Positions 1-9,082 of a stretch of 64,000 bases of DNA are shown in pieces. Position 1 is the stretch's first letter, and each line of letters begins with the position of its first letter. The notes beneath the pieces were generated by a model. It had not been told where the DNA came from, did not search any database, and saw nothing but the letters and a program-made list of their open reading frames with translations. Position numbers and translations under genes: made by a program. This DNA is from Deltaproteobacteria bacterium (GTDB lineage Bacteria; Desulfobacterota; Desulfomonilia; UBA1062), in assembly GCA_029552245.1 (NCBI GenBank), contig JAKPDW010000025.1, forward strand, positions 1 through 64,000. Direction: 5' to 3'.

Positions 1-160
1 CGTCGCCTCAAGATCCATGGAAAAATACCTCACAATAAGACGAAAAACCCTCTCGGAAATGTGCGAACGATGACAGTACCTGTTAACCTTGTCCATAAGC
101 CAACTTATAGCACTTTTCACGTGCCAAAGTTGTCATGAACCATAAATAAAATACCCGATA

Positions 161-718
161 TTACTTTCTCATCTTAATCAATCTTGCAGGAACACCAGCT
201 ACCACAGCCCATTCAGGAACGTCTTTAGTAACAACTGATCCTGCGCCGATGACAGCATGGTTCCCAATTTTCAATCCGGGCATTATTATGACCCGCTGAC
301 CAATCCAGACATCATCACCAATTACCACAGGACGTAGTTCTGAACCTCCTTGCTGGTTCATGGGTACATCGAGTCTATCAAACCTATGAGAAACGGACCA
401 TATGATGACTTCCGGTCCCATGATCACATCTTTGCCGATCACGGTGTATGCACCAACATATGCTCTTTCTCCAATCTGCGAGTTATCACCTATCCTGATG
501 CCTGTACCCTTCCCGAAATTTGCATACTGTTTTATGATTATAATATGGCCGCATGACTCAAAAATATGCCTGACAAGCATTCTCCTTATGCAATAACCTA
601 CCTTATAGCCAGGAAATGGCCGTGTAGGGAAACGTTTTGCTATGAGGTAATATATTATTAATGAGAAATATCTAAGAAAAGTTCTCACTCTTAGCTGCTC
701 CAGCCAGATTCGATGCAT
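161..718 (-). CDS. hexapeptide-repeat acyltransferase (CatB/WcaF type)
   Basis: Predicted cytoplasmic O-acetyltransferase that moves an acetyl group from acetyl-CoA to a sugar, as in polysaccharide or O-antigen decoration. The C-terminal half is a left-handed beta-helix built from hexapeptide repeats, with the family-typical block GDDVWIG followed by [12 protein letters not shown] and ending [10 protein letters not shown] start it at ATG 718 (MHRIWLEQ), giving 185 residues; the GTG at 736 lies in the end of a neighbouring IS relic and would add only IS-derived codons. No clear ribosome site is visible, and the insertion-sequence end sits only about 17 bases upstream, so the native promoter may be lost. 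Context with a flippase and a PEP-CTERM-like protein suggests exopolysaccharide work. The acceptor sugar cannot be read from the sequence. Confidence 0.85.
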   Translation of the reverse strand: MHRIWLEQLRVRTFLRYFSLIIYYLIAKRFPTRPFPGYKVGYCIRRMLVRHIFESCGHIIIIKQYANFGKGTGIRIGDNSQIGERAYVGAYTVIGKDVIMGPEVIIWSVSHRFDRLDVPMNQQGGSELRPVVIGDDVWIGQRVIIMPGLKIGNHAVIGAGSVVTKDVPEWAVVAGVPARLIKMRK

Positions 719-734
719 ATCTACTCCCCTCCCC

Positions 735-1480
735 ACGTGTAACAGGTGAGCGGCTGTAGAGTGTGTAGATCTGGTGTGAAAAAGGTACTCAGGGATAACG
801 AGTTGTCATCGAACTGAAAATATTTTCCTTGAAGGAGTCCATGCTTGTGCATCTCCACAGAAGGAGATGGATGATGAACTCCGATCGTATCATGTTTTCT
901 TCCTGCCGATGGGCTTGGGGCCGGTTCACGATTGCCGCAAGTACGTAAACCGCTACAAAGGCAGCGACAAGATCAAGAGCTTCTCCAAGAGCTTCTCCAG
1001 CTGGGATCCGTTCCTCTGCAGGGCCTTTGCGCTGCCGACGTACCGGGAAAGCTCGAGAGACATCGAGGCATGCCTCACAGCGTCTCAGGCCAAGCTGTAT
1101 CACCTGGGCATCCGTGGCAGGGCTCACGGAACACCCTAGCCAATGCCAACCAGGTATGGGTCTGGCAGATCTATTTAGACGTCGCCCACTTCTTGATTGC
1201 CAAGGCAAGAAAGCTCTACGCCGGCGTATCCTTCAGCATGGAACCGGATCAGCGGGTGTGCGAACTGGACGCCACGATCATCGATCCCTGTCTCTCGCTC
1301 TTTCCCGGGGATCAATTCAGGAAGGACAAGGGTGCGATCAAGCTCCATACTCTTCTCGAGCAGAGATGGAGGATACCCACAGTAGCGATTGTCACCCGCG
1401 GTACAGTACATGAGGTGAACATCCTCGGCCAACCCATGAGAGAGGCAGGGGCCCCTATATCTCGGGAAAGGGGGTCATGA
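735..1480 (+). pseudogene. IS4-family transposase relic, left copy
   Basis: Broken DDE transposase. One frame (to about 1139) reads an IS4-type N-terminal domain with TYRESSRDIEACL and AKLYHLGIRG; a frameshift near 1128 moves the reading into another frame with NTLANAN, ELDATIIDPCLSLFP and KLHTLLEQR, which is the first DDE block of this family. The rest of the catalytic domain and the C-terminus are missing after about 1480. A tandem 12-base duplication (agcttctccaag twice near 980-1000) also marks decay. The outer end at 735-758 (acgtgtaacaggtgagcggc) recurs inverted at 7583-7606, so this is one of two inverted copies of the same element. Confidence 0.8.
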
Positions 1481-1585
1481 GCGCTAGAATTTTTTGATTG
1501 TTCGCGCTTGCAGGTCCATAAGAACCAGTATACGTGACTGTTCCGGTAACCATACCTTTGTCGTCAACACCGCTTCATCGTTTTC

Positions 1586-2797
1586 TCAGTATAAGGATCC
1601 TGTTTCCCCTCCGTTAGGGTCATAATATGTTCCTCTCAAAGTACCGCCGATGATCTCAAAGACAAAATCTCGTCCGCGTGAATCAGTGCCTTGGTAACTG
1701 TTTCCAACCCGAGTGCCCGATATAGTATAAGTATCACTTCCTCCTTCGTGAGTATATTTAACTCTATAAAAATACCCCGCAAAGGTCGTGTCGGTTTGCG
1801 TGAATGTCATAGTGTAGATGCCATAATCACCGTCAGTTTCTTCCCACGATCCCGAATAAGTATATTCATATTGATCATGTTGCTTGTAATAGACTTCATT
1901 GAATGTGTACCAGCTACCACCTTCATGACTGCAAAAGATGCCAGATGCCTCAATGTGAAGCTCTGTTAAATTATCCTCAAGCCATCCGGTACCTGTGACG
2001 CTCCAGTTTGCACAATCAGGGTCCCCCGGGTCAGGATTGGATGCAGTATAGGTCCAAAGTCCACCTGATACTGTACCTGTTAAAACACTACCACCCGGTG
2101 GGAAGACACCAACTAACTGGTTACCGTTAATCGTTATAATCAGAGGGTTTGTTTCTGAAACACCTTCTCCTGTGGACCATGTTCCGACAAAATCATACAT
2201 GGTCGCAGTGGTGTCGTCGTTTTCATTTTCTCCAAGAGTATCCTTGAGATGGTTTTGAGCTTCCAGAGGTGAAACTAATGTGTGTCCAATTGATGTGAAT
2301 AAGCCTTGAACGGCTTCACTATTCACGAAAGCGCTCGTACTTTGATGAAAATCAATAGCAATCCCCTCCATGGCAGTTCTAACCGCATCGGTAATAACAA
2401 TACCATTATAAGGATTGCTGTCGTTATCAAGCGACTGCAAGAGAATGCAAATGTTCGTGACTGTTGGGTCCGCTGCGCCAATCGCTCCCGGCACCAAGTC
2501 AATAGGAGTCATGAACGATTTTGCCGTAACAGCCTGCCCTAAAACAACCCCTCCAATTTTGAATGTGATCGTCTCTCCTTCATAATATTTGAAATGACCA
2601 TTTGAATCAGTCAGGCCAGAGATTGAATTTGTTTGATACATTAATCCCACTACAGGGCTATCCACAAAGGTGCCTTCCTTGTAGGTAGTACCTTCGGCGC
2701 TCCCATTTCCCCCACCATTATCACAGTTGCCAAGAAGCAAAAAGACGGCGAGAACTGATACGGTCCATGTGATCCTAACTAATAGTATCTTTTTCAT
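1586..2797 (-). CDS. putative outer-surface lipoprotein
   Basis: Unassigned secreted protein of 403 residues. The start at ATG 2797 is chosen because GGGAG lies just upstream and a signal peptide MKKILLVRITW follows; a start at 2836 would bury the signal. The signal ends LLLGNC, a lipobox-like site with an unusual Asn before the Cys. The N-terminal third has the pattern FVDSPVVG then GLTDSNGHFKY and GETITFKIGGVVLG, seen in many uncharacterised proteobacterial lipoproteins with a small beta-sandwich repeat. The remainder is rich in Gly, Thr, Ser and Tyr with repeated short beta-strand patterns such as GTWSTGEG and YSGSWEETDG. It lies between the two IS4 relics in AT-rich DNA, so it was probably acquired with them. 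Function unknown. Confidence 0.75.
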   Translation of the reverse strand: MKKILLVRITWTVSVLAVFLLLGNCDNGGGNGSAEGTTYKEGTFVDSPVVGLMYQTNSISGLTDSNGHFKYYEGETITFKIGGVVLGQAVTAKSFMTPIDLVPGAIGAADPTVTNICILLQSLDNDSNPYNGIVITDAVRTAMEGIAIDFHQSTSAFVNSEAVQGLFTSIGHTLVSPLEAQNHLKDTLGENENDDTTATMYDFVGTWSTGEGVSETNPLIITINGNQLVGVFPPGGSVLTGTVSGGLWTYTASNPDPGDPDCANWSVTGTGWLEDNLTELHIEASGIFCSHEGGSWYTFNEVYYKQHDQYEYTYSGSWEETDGDYGIYTMTFTQTDTTFAGYFYRVKYTHEGGSDTYTISGTRVGNSYQGTDSRGRDFVFEIIGGTLRGTYYDPNGGETGSLY

Positions 2798-2984
2798 GAG
2801 TCTCTCTCCCTTCTGGTTCTTATCTGAACCCCACATCTTTTGATTTTCCTAACAAATGACCACCCCGCGCTCATGTAATAGGGTATATTATTCATGAGAT
2901 AGCATCAGCACCTTGCGCCTAAGCAAATTAGTGATGAATGTTCAAAGGATATGAGATGCAGAGCTGGATTTCAGATAGGATAGC

Positions 2985-3200
2985 CTACAATGGACCGGTT
3001 ACGAATCCCCTGATGGACTTGAACAGCTCCACATCCCTGCCCCTGAGCTCGCCCTTGGTGCATCGGAGCTCAGCTTCCAACGTGATCTCATCGCTGCAGG
3101 CGAGAAGATTCATGATGAGATTCCTTCCCGTAACTCCGAACAGGCCAGATGCCAACTGTGAGAGAGTTTCCCGGTATATGTCTCTGTCCCTGTTGGTTTA
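2985..3200 (-). other. degenerate open frame in the 2798-3438 interval
   Basis: The interval between the lipoprotein and PEP-CTERM-like genes has no intact gene. One minus-strand frame stays open for about 70 codons, ending at the TAG at 2985-2987, and reads protein-like sequence (RDIYRETLSQLASGLFG, then LRCTKGELRGRDVELF). It has no credible start or ribosome site; the first ATG is internal (MNLLAC). I read it as the tail of a decayed gene that I cannot name. Confidence 0.3.
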
Positions 3201-3320
3201 TCGCACATAACCATAGTGGGGCGCCTCATGAGCCCTCTATCACCCTATTTTCAATTTTCGTTGTGCACACGTGTGGGCATGAAGGTTGGTCCGTGTTTCC
3301 GGAACAACTTCTAGAACGGT

Positions 3321-3389
3321 GCGGCGGATGAAGCGACGTTATGGATGGCATTAAGCTCTGGTGTTTTTAAGGTCGGCTTCATCCGCCGC
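3321..3389. repeat. 14-bp inverted repeat
   Basis: Perfect arms GCGGCGGATGAAGC at 3321-3334 and its complement at 3376-3389, separated by 41 bases. It lies about 50 bases downstream of the PEP-CTERM-like gene stop. It could be a long-loop hairpin or a relic of a mobile element. A shorter hairpin, CCCCATT/AATGGGG at 3426-3448, straddles that gene's stop. Confidence 0.5.
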
Positions 3390-3438
3390 CCAAAGGGAAG
3401 CAAAATTCCCCATCATGACACCGAACCCCATTGTACTA

Positions 3439-4086
3439 TCAAATGGGGCTCACGAACCTTCTCCTTATGCCAAAGATACCGAGAAGGCCAGATCCGAGGA
3501 GGAGGAACCCTGCGGGAATGGGAACTATCGTCAACTCGGCATAAGTGATGTCACCCCATGAGGAAAAATCAACCTTGCTGCCCCCTGTCATGGTGGCATT
3601 TGCACGATAGGACATGGTGTAACCAGGATATTCATTTATTACACCCTGACCTACGTAAGTGATGTTCGTTGACCCTATATACATATTGAGATTGTGATAT
3701 GGGGTGTAGTACCAGGCTCGGTACGAAAGGGTTTCCGCCGCGGTCGATGTAAAGGCATCTCCAAACAGATCAATCTCCCAATCCCTGGAGGTCAGGACGA
3801 CAACGTCACAGTAGTAATATGAGCCGAAAGGCTGAAAACCAGAGAAAGAGACGCCTTCTATGCGGTACCCGTCAGCAGACCACTGGCCGCCAGAACTTGT
3901 TGCTGTCCCATGGCTTCCCAGAAAATAGGGGAAATCTCCGGCATATGTCTCCAGCCAGGTGCCCAGTTCTATACGGTCTTCGCCTGAATTTGAATACCAT
4001 GTCCCGTTGTGCAGAGATGCTTGAGCACTCGATGCACATACACACACGGCAATCAGTGCAAAGACCATGCTTTTTATATTTCTCAT
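3439..4086 (-). CDS. PEP-CTERM-like sorted surface protein
   Basis: Secreted protein of 215 residues with an N-terminal signal peptide (MRNIKSMVFALIAV ending SSAQA) and a C-terminal sorting module: VPIPAG, then a hydrophobic helix LLLGSGLLGIFG, then a basic RRR tail. This is the VPxPA variant of the PEP-CTERM tripartite signal, recognised by exosortase in exopolysaccharide-producing Gram-negative bacteria. The start at 4086 is chosen over an upstream ATG at 4113 because a strong AGGAGGG lies 8 bases before it. The middle is Tyr/Ser/Gly-rich with no domain I recognise. No exosortase is in the window. The company of a flippase and an acyltransferase fits the known link of this sorting system with surface polysaccharide. 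Confidence 0.8.
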   Translation of the reverse strand: MRNIKSMVFALIAVCVCASSAQASLHNGTWYSNSGEDRIELGTWLETYAGDFPYFLGSHGTATSSGGQWSADGYRIEGVSFSGFQPFGSYYYCDVVVLTSRDWEIDLFGDAFTSTAAETLSYRAWYYTPYHNLNMYIGSTNITYVGQGVINEYPGYTMSYRANATMTGGSKVDFSSWGDITYAELTIVPIPAGFLLLGSGLLGIFGIRRRFVSPI

Positions 4087-4458
4087 ACTGACTACCCTCC
4101 TTTTCTTTTTCATATGCTCATCCTCATGACAACGTAACGCGTACTGACTCAGAGCGGGGCTACGGATAAAACAGTACAGTCCATATGATCAGCATGGCGC
4201 AATGGCAAAAGGTAAACAAGGGGTATCTCCTTGAAAGGTAAGCCTCGCAGAATAGAGTGGAGCCACTTGTAAAACGTTTTGGCCGGTGATGGGGTGCAAG
4301 AATGATCCAATTGTGAGACTCATTGACGATCATGGGGCCTCTTCCTTGTGGGTTGGATTGAGTTCATCACAAAGTTTGCAGCTAGTTAGCGGCAGGGATA
4401 TCCCTTGCCGGCCTATTGTGCACTCCGAAAGCAACCGGGTTTGGTGTGCTTTCAATCA
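4087..4458. other. intergenic, no gene seen
   Basis: No supported gene. It holds the upstream region of the PEP-CTERM-like gene and a near-palindrome around GGGATATCCC near 4396. I see no clear promoter or RNA gene. Confidence 0.4.
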
Positions 4459-4891
4459 TCAACAGAGGAGAACGAACAGATGATTTGCCGTGATGACGAT
4501 GAGGCCGAACATCGGATGAGCCGTAACCCTGGTTGCACCCCGGACATGGACATGACCCCCTCCATGATTGACCTTCAACTATGCGATCACCCACTCTGCC
4601 GATCTCCCTTGGTCGAACCTGGCCTTCTTCGCCGTGTGAAGAGGGATCTTCTCCCCGCGCCTCGGGTTCGGGTCGATGACCGGCACATGAGAGAGCTTCA
4701 CGCTGGACCCCCTGATCTGCGAAGCATCATAGGCCTCATTCATACGAACGTGCAGGCTTGCCACCCCGCTCAAAGGTCATCCGAGAGAAAGCGGCATCGC
4801 AGTCTGGGGATCATGCAGTGATGTAAAATCGGCATGGTAAACTTGGCCAGAAATCGTCATCAGGAACGAGGCCACGCTCTTTCATTTTCAT
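4459..4891 (-). pseudogene. DDE transposase relic (second IS family)
   Basis: Remains of a second transposase, unrelated to the IS4 copies. Three pieces read in order on the minus strand: an N-terminus from ATG 4891 (MKMKERGLVPDDDFW), a middle piece (NEAYDASQIR, then HVPVIDPNPRRGEK) at about 4773-4579, and, after a frameshift, a C-terminus (GGHVHVRGATRV, then FGLIVITANHLF) ending at TGA 4459. This order and the NPRRGEK and GLIVITAN blocks match DDE transposases of the IS5/IS1182-like group. Most of the catalytic core between the first two pieces is deleted. The same N-terminus recurs at 11854-11907. Confidence 0.75.
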
Positions 4892-4972
4892 GGGGAAGTG
4901 TATTCAAGGGGTAAGTCTGAGATGAGGGGCTTGGGCTGGCTTTCTGCTCTTGATAAAATTGGCTCGAAACGG

Positions 4973-6379
4973 CTAAGAATTGTTCTCACTCTTACCTGCT
5001 CCGGCTAGATACAATACATAACCTATAAAAATGACTATCTGAGATATGATGGTGCCAAATGCTGCACCATAGACACCATGATTGCTAATCAGCGGATAGG
5101 CTAAAATGGCCATAAAGAAAAGGGATGCACTCTTTGCAAAAAAACCCACATTAGGTTTCTTTCTTGCGTAGAGCACTATCTGGAGAAGCCGGTTGAAGTA
5201 GCTGAAGATGTAGTATACGCAACAGATGACAAGGAGAACCCCATAGCCTGCATAATTCTGTTTATAGACGAGGACCAGGATCTCCTCCGAGAAGATCATA
5301 GTAATTGAATAAAATCCTAGAATTGGCACTGCCGAGAGAATGCCCGCCTTTATCATCAGATTCGACAGGGCAGTGCTTCCTCCGTCCGCATACTTCTTCG
5401 AGGCCACAGGCGTAACGATGTTCGTCAGGCTCAGGATGAGAATATTCGTTGCATTCAGGATATTCTGTGATGCGCCTAGTGCAGCCGTCTCCCTGGCTCC
5501 GATAATGAAAGCTGTAAGATAAATATAACCTTGTACGGATAGAACATATGGCAACATCTCGGCCATGACCCATCTACCGAAACGCCAGCTCTCGGTGATA
5601 TCCAGCCAGAGGCCTTCTCGGCGAAGCCTAATTGTCATATGCGATCTGTTGTATACCAGCAGTGCCCCGACGAGAGAGCCGAAACCTATGATGAACAGGC
5701 TCGAGACAGTGTCCAGTATGCCCATGAAATAGAGGGAAAAAAGCCCCCCGAGACGGATTGTGCTGGCGACAAGGTCAGTGAAAAGGGTGTCTTTGAGATT
5801 GAGGTTGATAATGAGCAGTCTTCTGAAGAACTCCTGTCCAAGAAGAGACAGGCAGGAGAAGGTGGCTGCCGCGATGAGTGAAAAATGGGAGGAAACGGTA
5901 AAGGATGCTGGCGATACACCATACACCATCATGCCAGCGGTTATGATGACGATGCAGATCCCGATGCACAGAAACACTTGGGCAAGGAGCATCGATCCCC
6001 AGTATGATGTATTCTCTTTTCTTTGTATCCCGATGACAGACATGGGTGTGCAGATAAGGGCATTCTGAATGGCCAGCGCGATCATAATGGTGGTCCAGAC
6101 AATGACGAACAGGCCATATTCTTCCGGTGCTGCAAAACGCCCCAGCAGCACGCAGGTGATGAAATTGCCCACAGAGACGACCGCTTGGTCGACGACACCC
6201 ACATACCCCTTCCTTGCCATATCTCCAGAAAGCAAGGAATATCCTTTTGAGATGATCGGCCTGTGCATTATCGGGAGGTCGGCATTCCGATCGAATGAGA
6301 ACCATTTGGTCAAACTCGGGTACACTTTATTCGTTGCAGAGTATGGAGTTTTATAAAACCTATCCAAAAGATATCGCAA
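4973..6379 (-). CDS. Wzx-like polysaccharide flippase (MOP superfamily)
   Basis: Integral inner-membrane protein predicted to flip undecaprenyl-linked oligosaccharide repeat units across the membrane. About 12 hydrophobic segments run through the whole length, with the family-typical start of the first helix VVDQAVVSVGNFITCVLLGRF followed by a second helix after EEYGLF. The full frame gives 468 residues from a TTG at 6379 with no clear ribosome site; an ATG at 6220 just before the first helix (GGAG 2 bases upstream) is the other candidate and gives about 415 residues, closer to typical length. Together with the acyltransferase and PEP-CTERM-like protein it suggests a partial capsule or exopolysaccharide locus. 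The substrate is unknown. Confidence 0.85.
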   Translation of the reverse strand: MRYLLDRFYKTPYSATNKVYPSLTKWFSFDRNADLPIMHRPIISKGYSLLSGDMARKGYVGVVDQAVVSVGNFITCVLLGRFAAPEEYGLFVIVWTTIMIALAIQNALICTPMSVIGIQRKENTSYWGSMLLAQVFLCIGICIVIITAGMMVYGVSPASFTVSSHFSLIAAATFSCLSLLGQEFFRRLLIINLNLKDTLFTDLVASTIRLGGLFSLYFMGILDTVSSLFIIGFGSLVGALLVYNRSHMTIRLRREGLWLDITESWRFGRWVMAEMLPYVLSVQGYIYLTAFIIGARETAALGASQNILNATNILILSLTNIVTPVASKKYADGGSTALSNLMIKAGILSAVPILGFYSITMIFSEEILVLVYKQNYAGYGVLLVICCVYYIFSYFNRLLQIVLYARKKPNVGFFAKSASLFFMAILAYPLISNHGVYGAAFGTIISQIVIFIGYVLYLAGAGKSENNS

Positions 6380-6991
6380 CTAAACTAGATCATGGAAATA
6401 TTTTCCTGGCTCCGCCCTCCCGGGTGCAAACACCTTCTGACTCGGGCTCGCCTATTGTTTGCAGGGACAGATCAGCAAACGAAGAATCAGTCCCCGGATT
6501 CATCACGTAATTTCATGATCAGCATGAAAGAATGGGTATAAAAAAGTAACACAATGAAGAGTTTCTCCTAACATATTTCCTTGTATTCCATAATATAGTA
6601 TCTGCCTCGCCAATGCGGGCGTTGTTTTTGTTATGCGGTTATTCTACAGATGTTCTCAAGATATGGTGGGGCTGATGGTGATAAAGATGAATGGAAATCT
6701 TTGAGGGGCTGTTTCTTCGAAGTGTTTCCTTAATTATAAATGCTAAATGCCAATGCAAAAACAATTTCAATTTTTATCACGTCACAGCTAACATGAATTA
6801 GTCCATAATGTGCCTCCTTCAAAAGAATAAACCGTAGAAATTTTACCATACAATATGTCAACTCAAAAAGTCAACCCCTTTTTGAAGAGTGTCAAGACTC
6901 GTTAGAAATGTCCCCTTGTTTTAAACTCGTTAAAATCACTCCTGTCTCAATGTTGGTAGAATAAAGACAACTGGTTGCCGCGCATGAATAT
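6380..6991. other. AT-rich intergenic stretch, no gene seen
   Basis: No open frame of note. The DNA is strongly AT-rich with runs such as tgtcaactcaaaaagtcaac near 6857, which resemble degraded IS termini, but I cannot assign a family. It separates the flippase gene from the right IS4 relic. Confidence 0.4.
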
Positions 6992-7606
6992 TCAAACCGA
7001 GCTGTTTGATGCGTGAGTGTTTTTAGAATGGGCATCTTCTCGAACGAGAGGATACTGAGAAATTATAGAATTGTGTTGAGGCCGCTGTCGATTTTCAGGG
7101 GATTTTTTCGCGATCGCCACGAGGATAATCACCGAGATGACTGTCCAGATCTGTGTCTCTATCACGGTATCGGTTGTACCAGTGATCGCCTCGATACGTA
7201 AATGTTGCTTGATCCATTTGAATTGAAGCAGAGTCTGATCATCCACCGGCAGAGATATGGCTTGGTCTGTGCCGCTCTCAGGCATTCAGGGATGTCTCTC
7301 GAGCTTTCCCGGCATATCGGCTGGGCAAAGGTCATGCAGAACAACGGGTTCCAACTGGAGACGCTCTTGATCTTATTGTTGTCTTTGCAGCGGTTTGCGC
7401 ACTTGCTACAATCGAGAACCGGCCCCAAGCTCATCGGCAGGAAGAAAACATGATACGATCGGAGTTCATCATCCATCTCCCTCTGTGGAGATGCACAAGC
7501 ATGGCCTCCTTCAAGGAAAGTATTTTCAGATCGATGACAACTCGTTATCCTGAGTACCTTCTTCACACCTGATCTACACACTGTACAGCCGCTCACCTGT
7601 TACACG
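6992..7606 (-). pseudogene. IS4-family transposase relic, right copy
   Basis: Inverted partner of the relic at 735-1480. From about 7480 it reads the same N-terminus with substitutions (FLPMSLGPV, then CRESSRDIPECL), and then jumps directly, with a frame change near 7240, to the transposase C-terminus (FKWIKQHLRIEAITGTTD, then IQIWT-like EIQIWTVIS) ending at 6992. The whole central DDE region is deleted. The outer end at 7583-7606 is the inverted complement of 735-758. The two relics have kept different parts: the left has the start of the DDE domain, the right the C-terminus. Confidence 0.8.
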
Positions 7607-7636
7607 TTGGGACAGGAGTGAGTAAAAGGAGACATT

Positions 7637-7768
7637 ATGAGAGAGCTGTCACTGTCAGACCTCGAAAATCATCACCACACATTGGTGAAGAAGTGGATAG
7701 AGGATAAAAGTTATATAGAAATAAGGTATCAAGCGGTGAGAAGCTGGATCAGTTCTCACGGCAATTGA
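7637..7768 (+). CDS. small orphan ORF, 43 residues
   Basis: A short frame with a good ribosome site, AAAGGAG 6 bases before ATG 7637, encoding MRELSLSDLENHHHTLVKKW then IEIRYQAVRSWISSHGN. It begins 31 bases outside the right IS4 terminus. The Trp-rich, charged sequence resembles the start of a helix-turn-helix protein, but I cannot name a family. It may be a truncated N-terminus left by the insertion rather than a complete gene; the following 270 bases to the tRNA are AT-rich and contain no continuation in another frame that I could follow. Confidence 0.35.
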   Translation: MRELSLSDLENHHHTLVKKWIEDKSYIEIRYQAVRSWISSHGN

Positions 7769-8042
7769 TCAAAGACGACCAGAGAATGAAAATAAGAGAA
7801 GTGCATCATCTAAATAGCCAGTGAAATTTGATATTGCAATAATTCTGATAGGTTTAGGGCAGAATGGCAAGATATGAAACGCATAACACAATCATGAAAA
7901 ATATATTGTAAATGATGCTGGCCAGATAATGCAGCTGTCTTGATGAGGCATACGGAGTACAACCAATGAAATACCTGTCCGATATATTGGTAGACACAAG
8001 CTTTCTATCCAAGAAGAATGAGAAAGAATATCTTTATATCAG

Positions 8043-8115
8043 TGCCCCCGGCAAGGATCGAACTTGCGACACCGGGATTAGGAATCCCGTGCTCTATCCT
8101 CTGAGCTACGGGGGC
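8043..8115 (-). tRNA. tRNA-Arg (anticodon CCT)
   Basis: A 73-base cloverleaf on the minus strand. The acceptor stem pairs GCCCCCG with CGGGGGC; the D arm holds AGCTCAGAGGATAGAGC; the anticodon stem CGGGA/TCCCG closes the loop TTCCTAA, giving anticodon CCT for AGG codons; the T arm holds GTTCGATCC. The CCA end is not encoded. It sits exactly where the AT-rich block (1-8042) gives way to GC-rich backbone, with its 3' end facing the AT-rich side. Confidence 0.95.
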
Positions 8116-9082
8116 ATGCGGTGTTCTTAATAGCAGGGTCGGCTCCAGTCAAGGGGAAAATCCCGGGGCATACCGGGGATGTCCCTGTGGCACCGAGCGG
8201 TTGGTTCTTGAGGGGAGACGGTGGCTGCGCTATAGGATGGAAGGCGGTGGTACAGGGATGCAGTGTCTCGGGACCAGGGCGGGGCGTTTTACGATGTGGA
8301 CTCCTTCGCCCAGGGACGATGAGGACAACGAGAGGCGTTGAGGGGTTCCGGCCGGCGTCTCTCGGGATTGCCTGCAGGCTTTCCATGAGGGGTTCTTTCG
8401 TCAATAAAGGGGAAGGGTGGCTCCCGGTGAGGAGCCCAGTGGGCGCGAGTCGTAAGGCTTCAGGAACAAGCACGCTACCGGAGCAGGATCCCTCGATGCG
8501 CCTGAAAGGGCGCCTGCCCGAGCACGGCGCGTGATACAGCCGACACAATACCACGATGCCAGGGAAGGGCGATCCGGATAGGGTTTGCAAGAAGACGGGG
8601 AAACCGCGGACAGCGGCCCTCGCAAGCCGGGGCCGGCGCCTGAGGACCGAGCCGGGATGCGTGAGGTTCCACGGCTTAAGGCTCGTACTTCTCGTGGACA
8701 GGACGGTGACGGTCTTCGCATGAAGGGCTTGGGTCGGCATTGCGCCGAGGCCTGGTGATCTCGTCGAATGCCCCGGGGTTCCCGGCCATCCTCAACCCGG
8801 CACCCGCATCTGTACTGCAGCACTGTGTGGTCTCATCGAGGGCCCGGTGGGATCCTCTTGCGGTGGTGTCGCGGGGCCGCTATGCTCCCGGTATGGGGAA
8901 GGATGGTGTTCCTGAGCCCCACACCCTGATCTGAGGCGCTCAGGGCTCGCGAAGACGCAACCATGCGGTGAGCGAGGCGAAAGGGGGCCGCGGTGCGCAT
9001 GGACACGGGACAAGACGGCCATGCACGGAAATCCCCGGTGTGTGACGGCCGGGGGCGAAGGGAGAAACAGGGAGAATCTTCG
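8116..9082. other. GC-rich intergenic stretch, no gene supported
   Basis: Nearly 1 kb between the tRNA and the helicase gene. Long frames exist on both strands but have Arg/Pro-rich shadow composition and no family motif or convincing ribosome site. It must contain the helicase promoter and may contain eroded coding sequence. Confidence 0.4.

Noticed and set aside
4842-4925. The repeat shared with 11857-11940 as a regulatory element
   Set aside because: Both copies start with the same transposase N-terminus in frame, and at 4459-4891 the rest of that transposase follows, so it is an IS relic.
7971-8135. An ATG-started frame beginning at about 7971 and running through the tRNA
   Set aside because: It crosses the tRNA gene on the opposite strand and has no ribosome site; the similarity to protein is chance.
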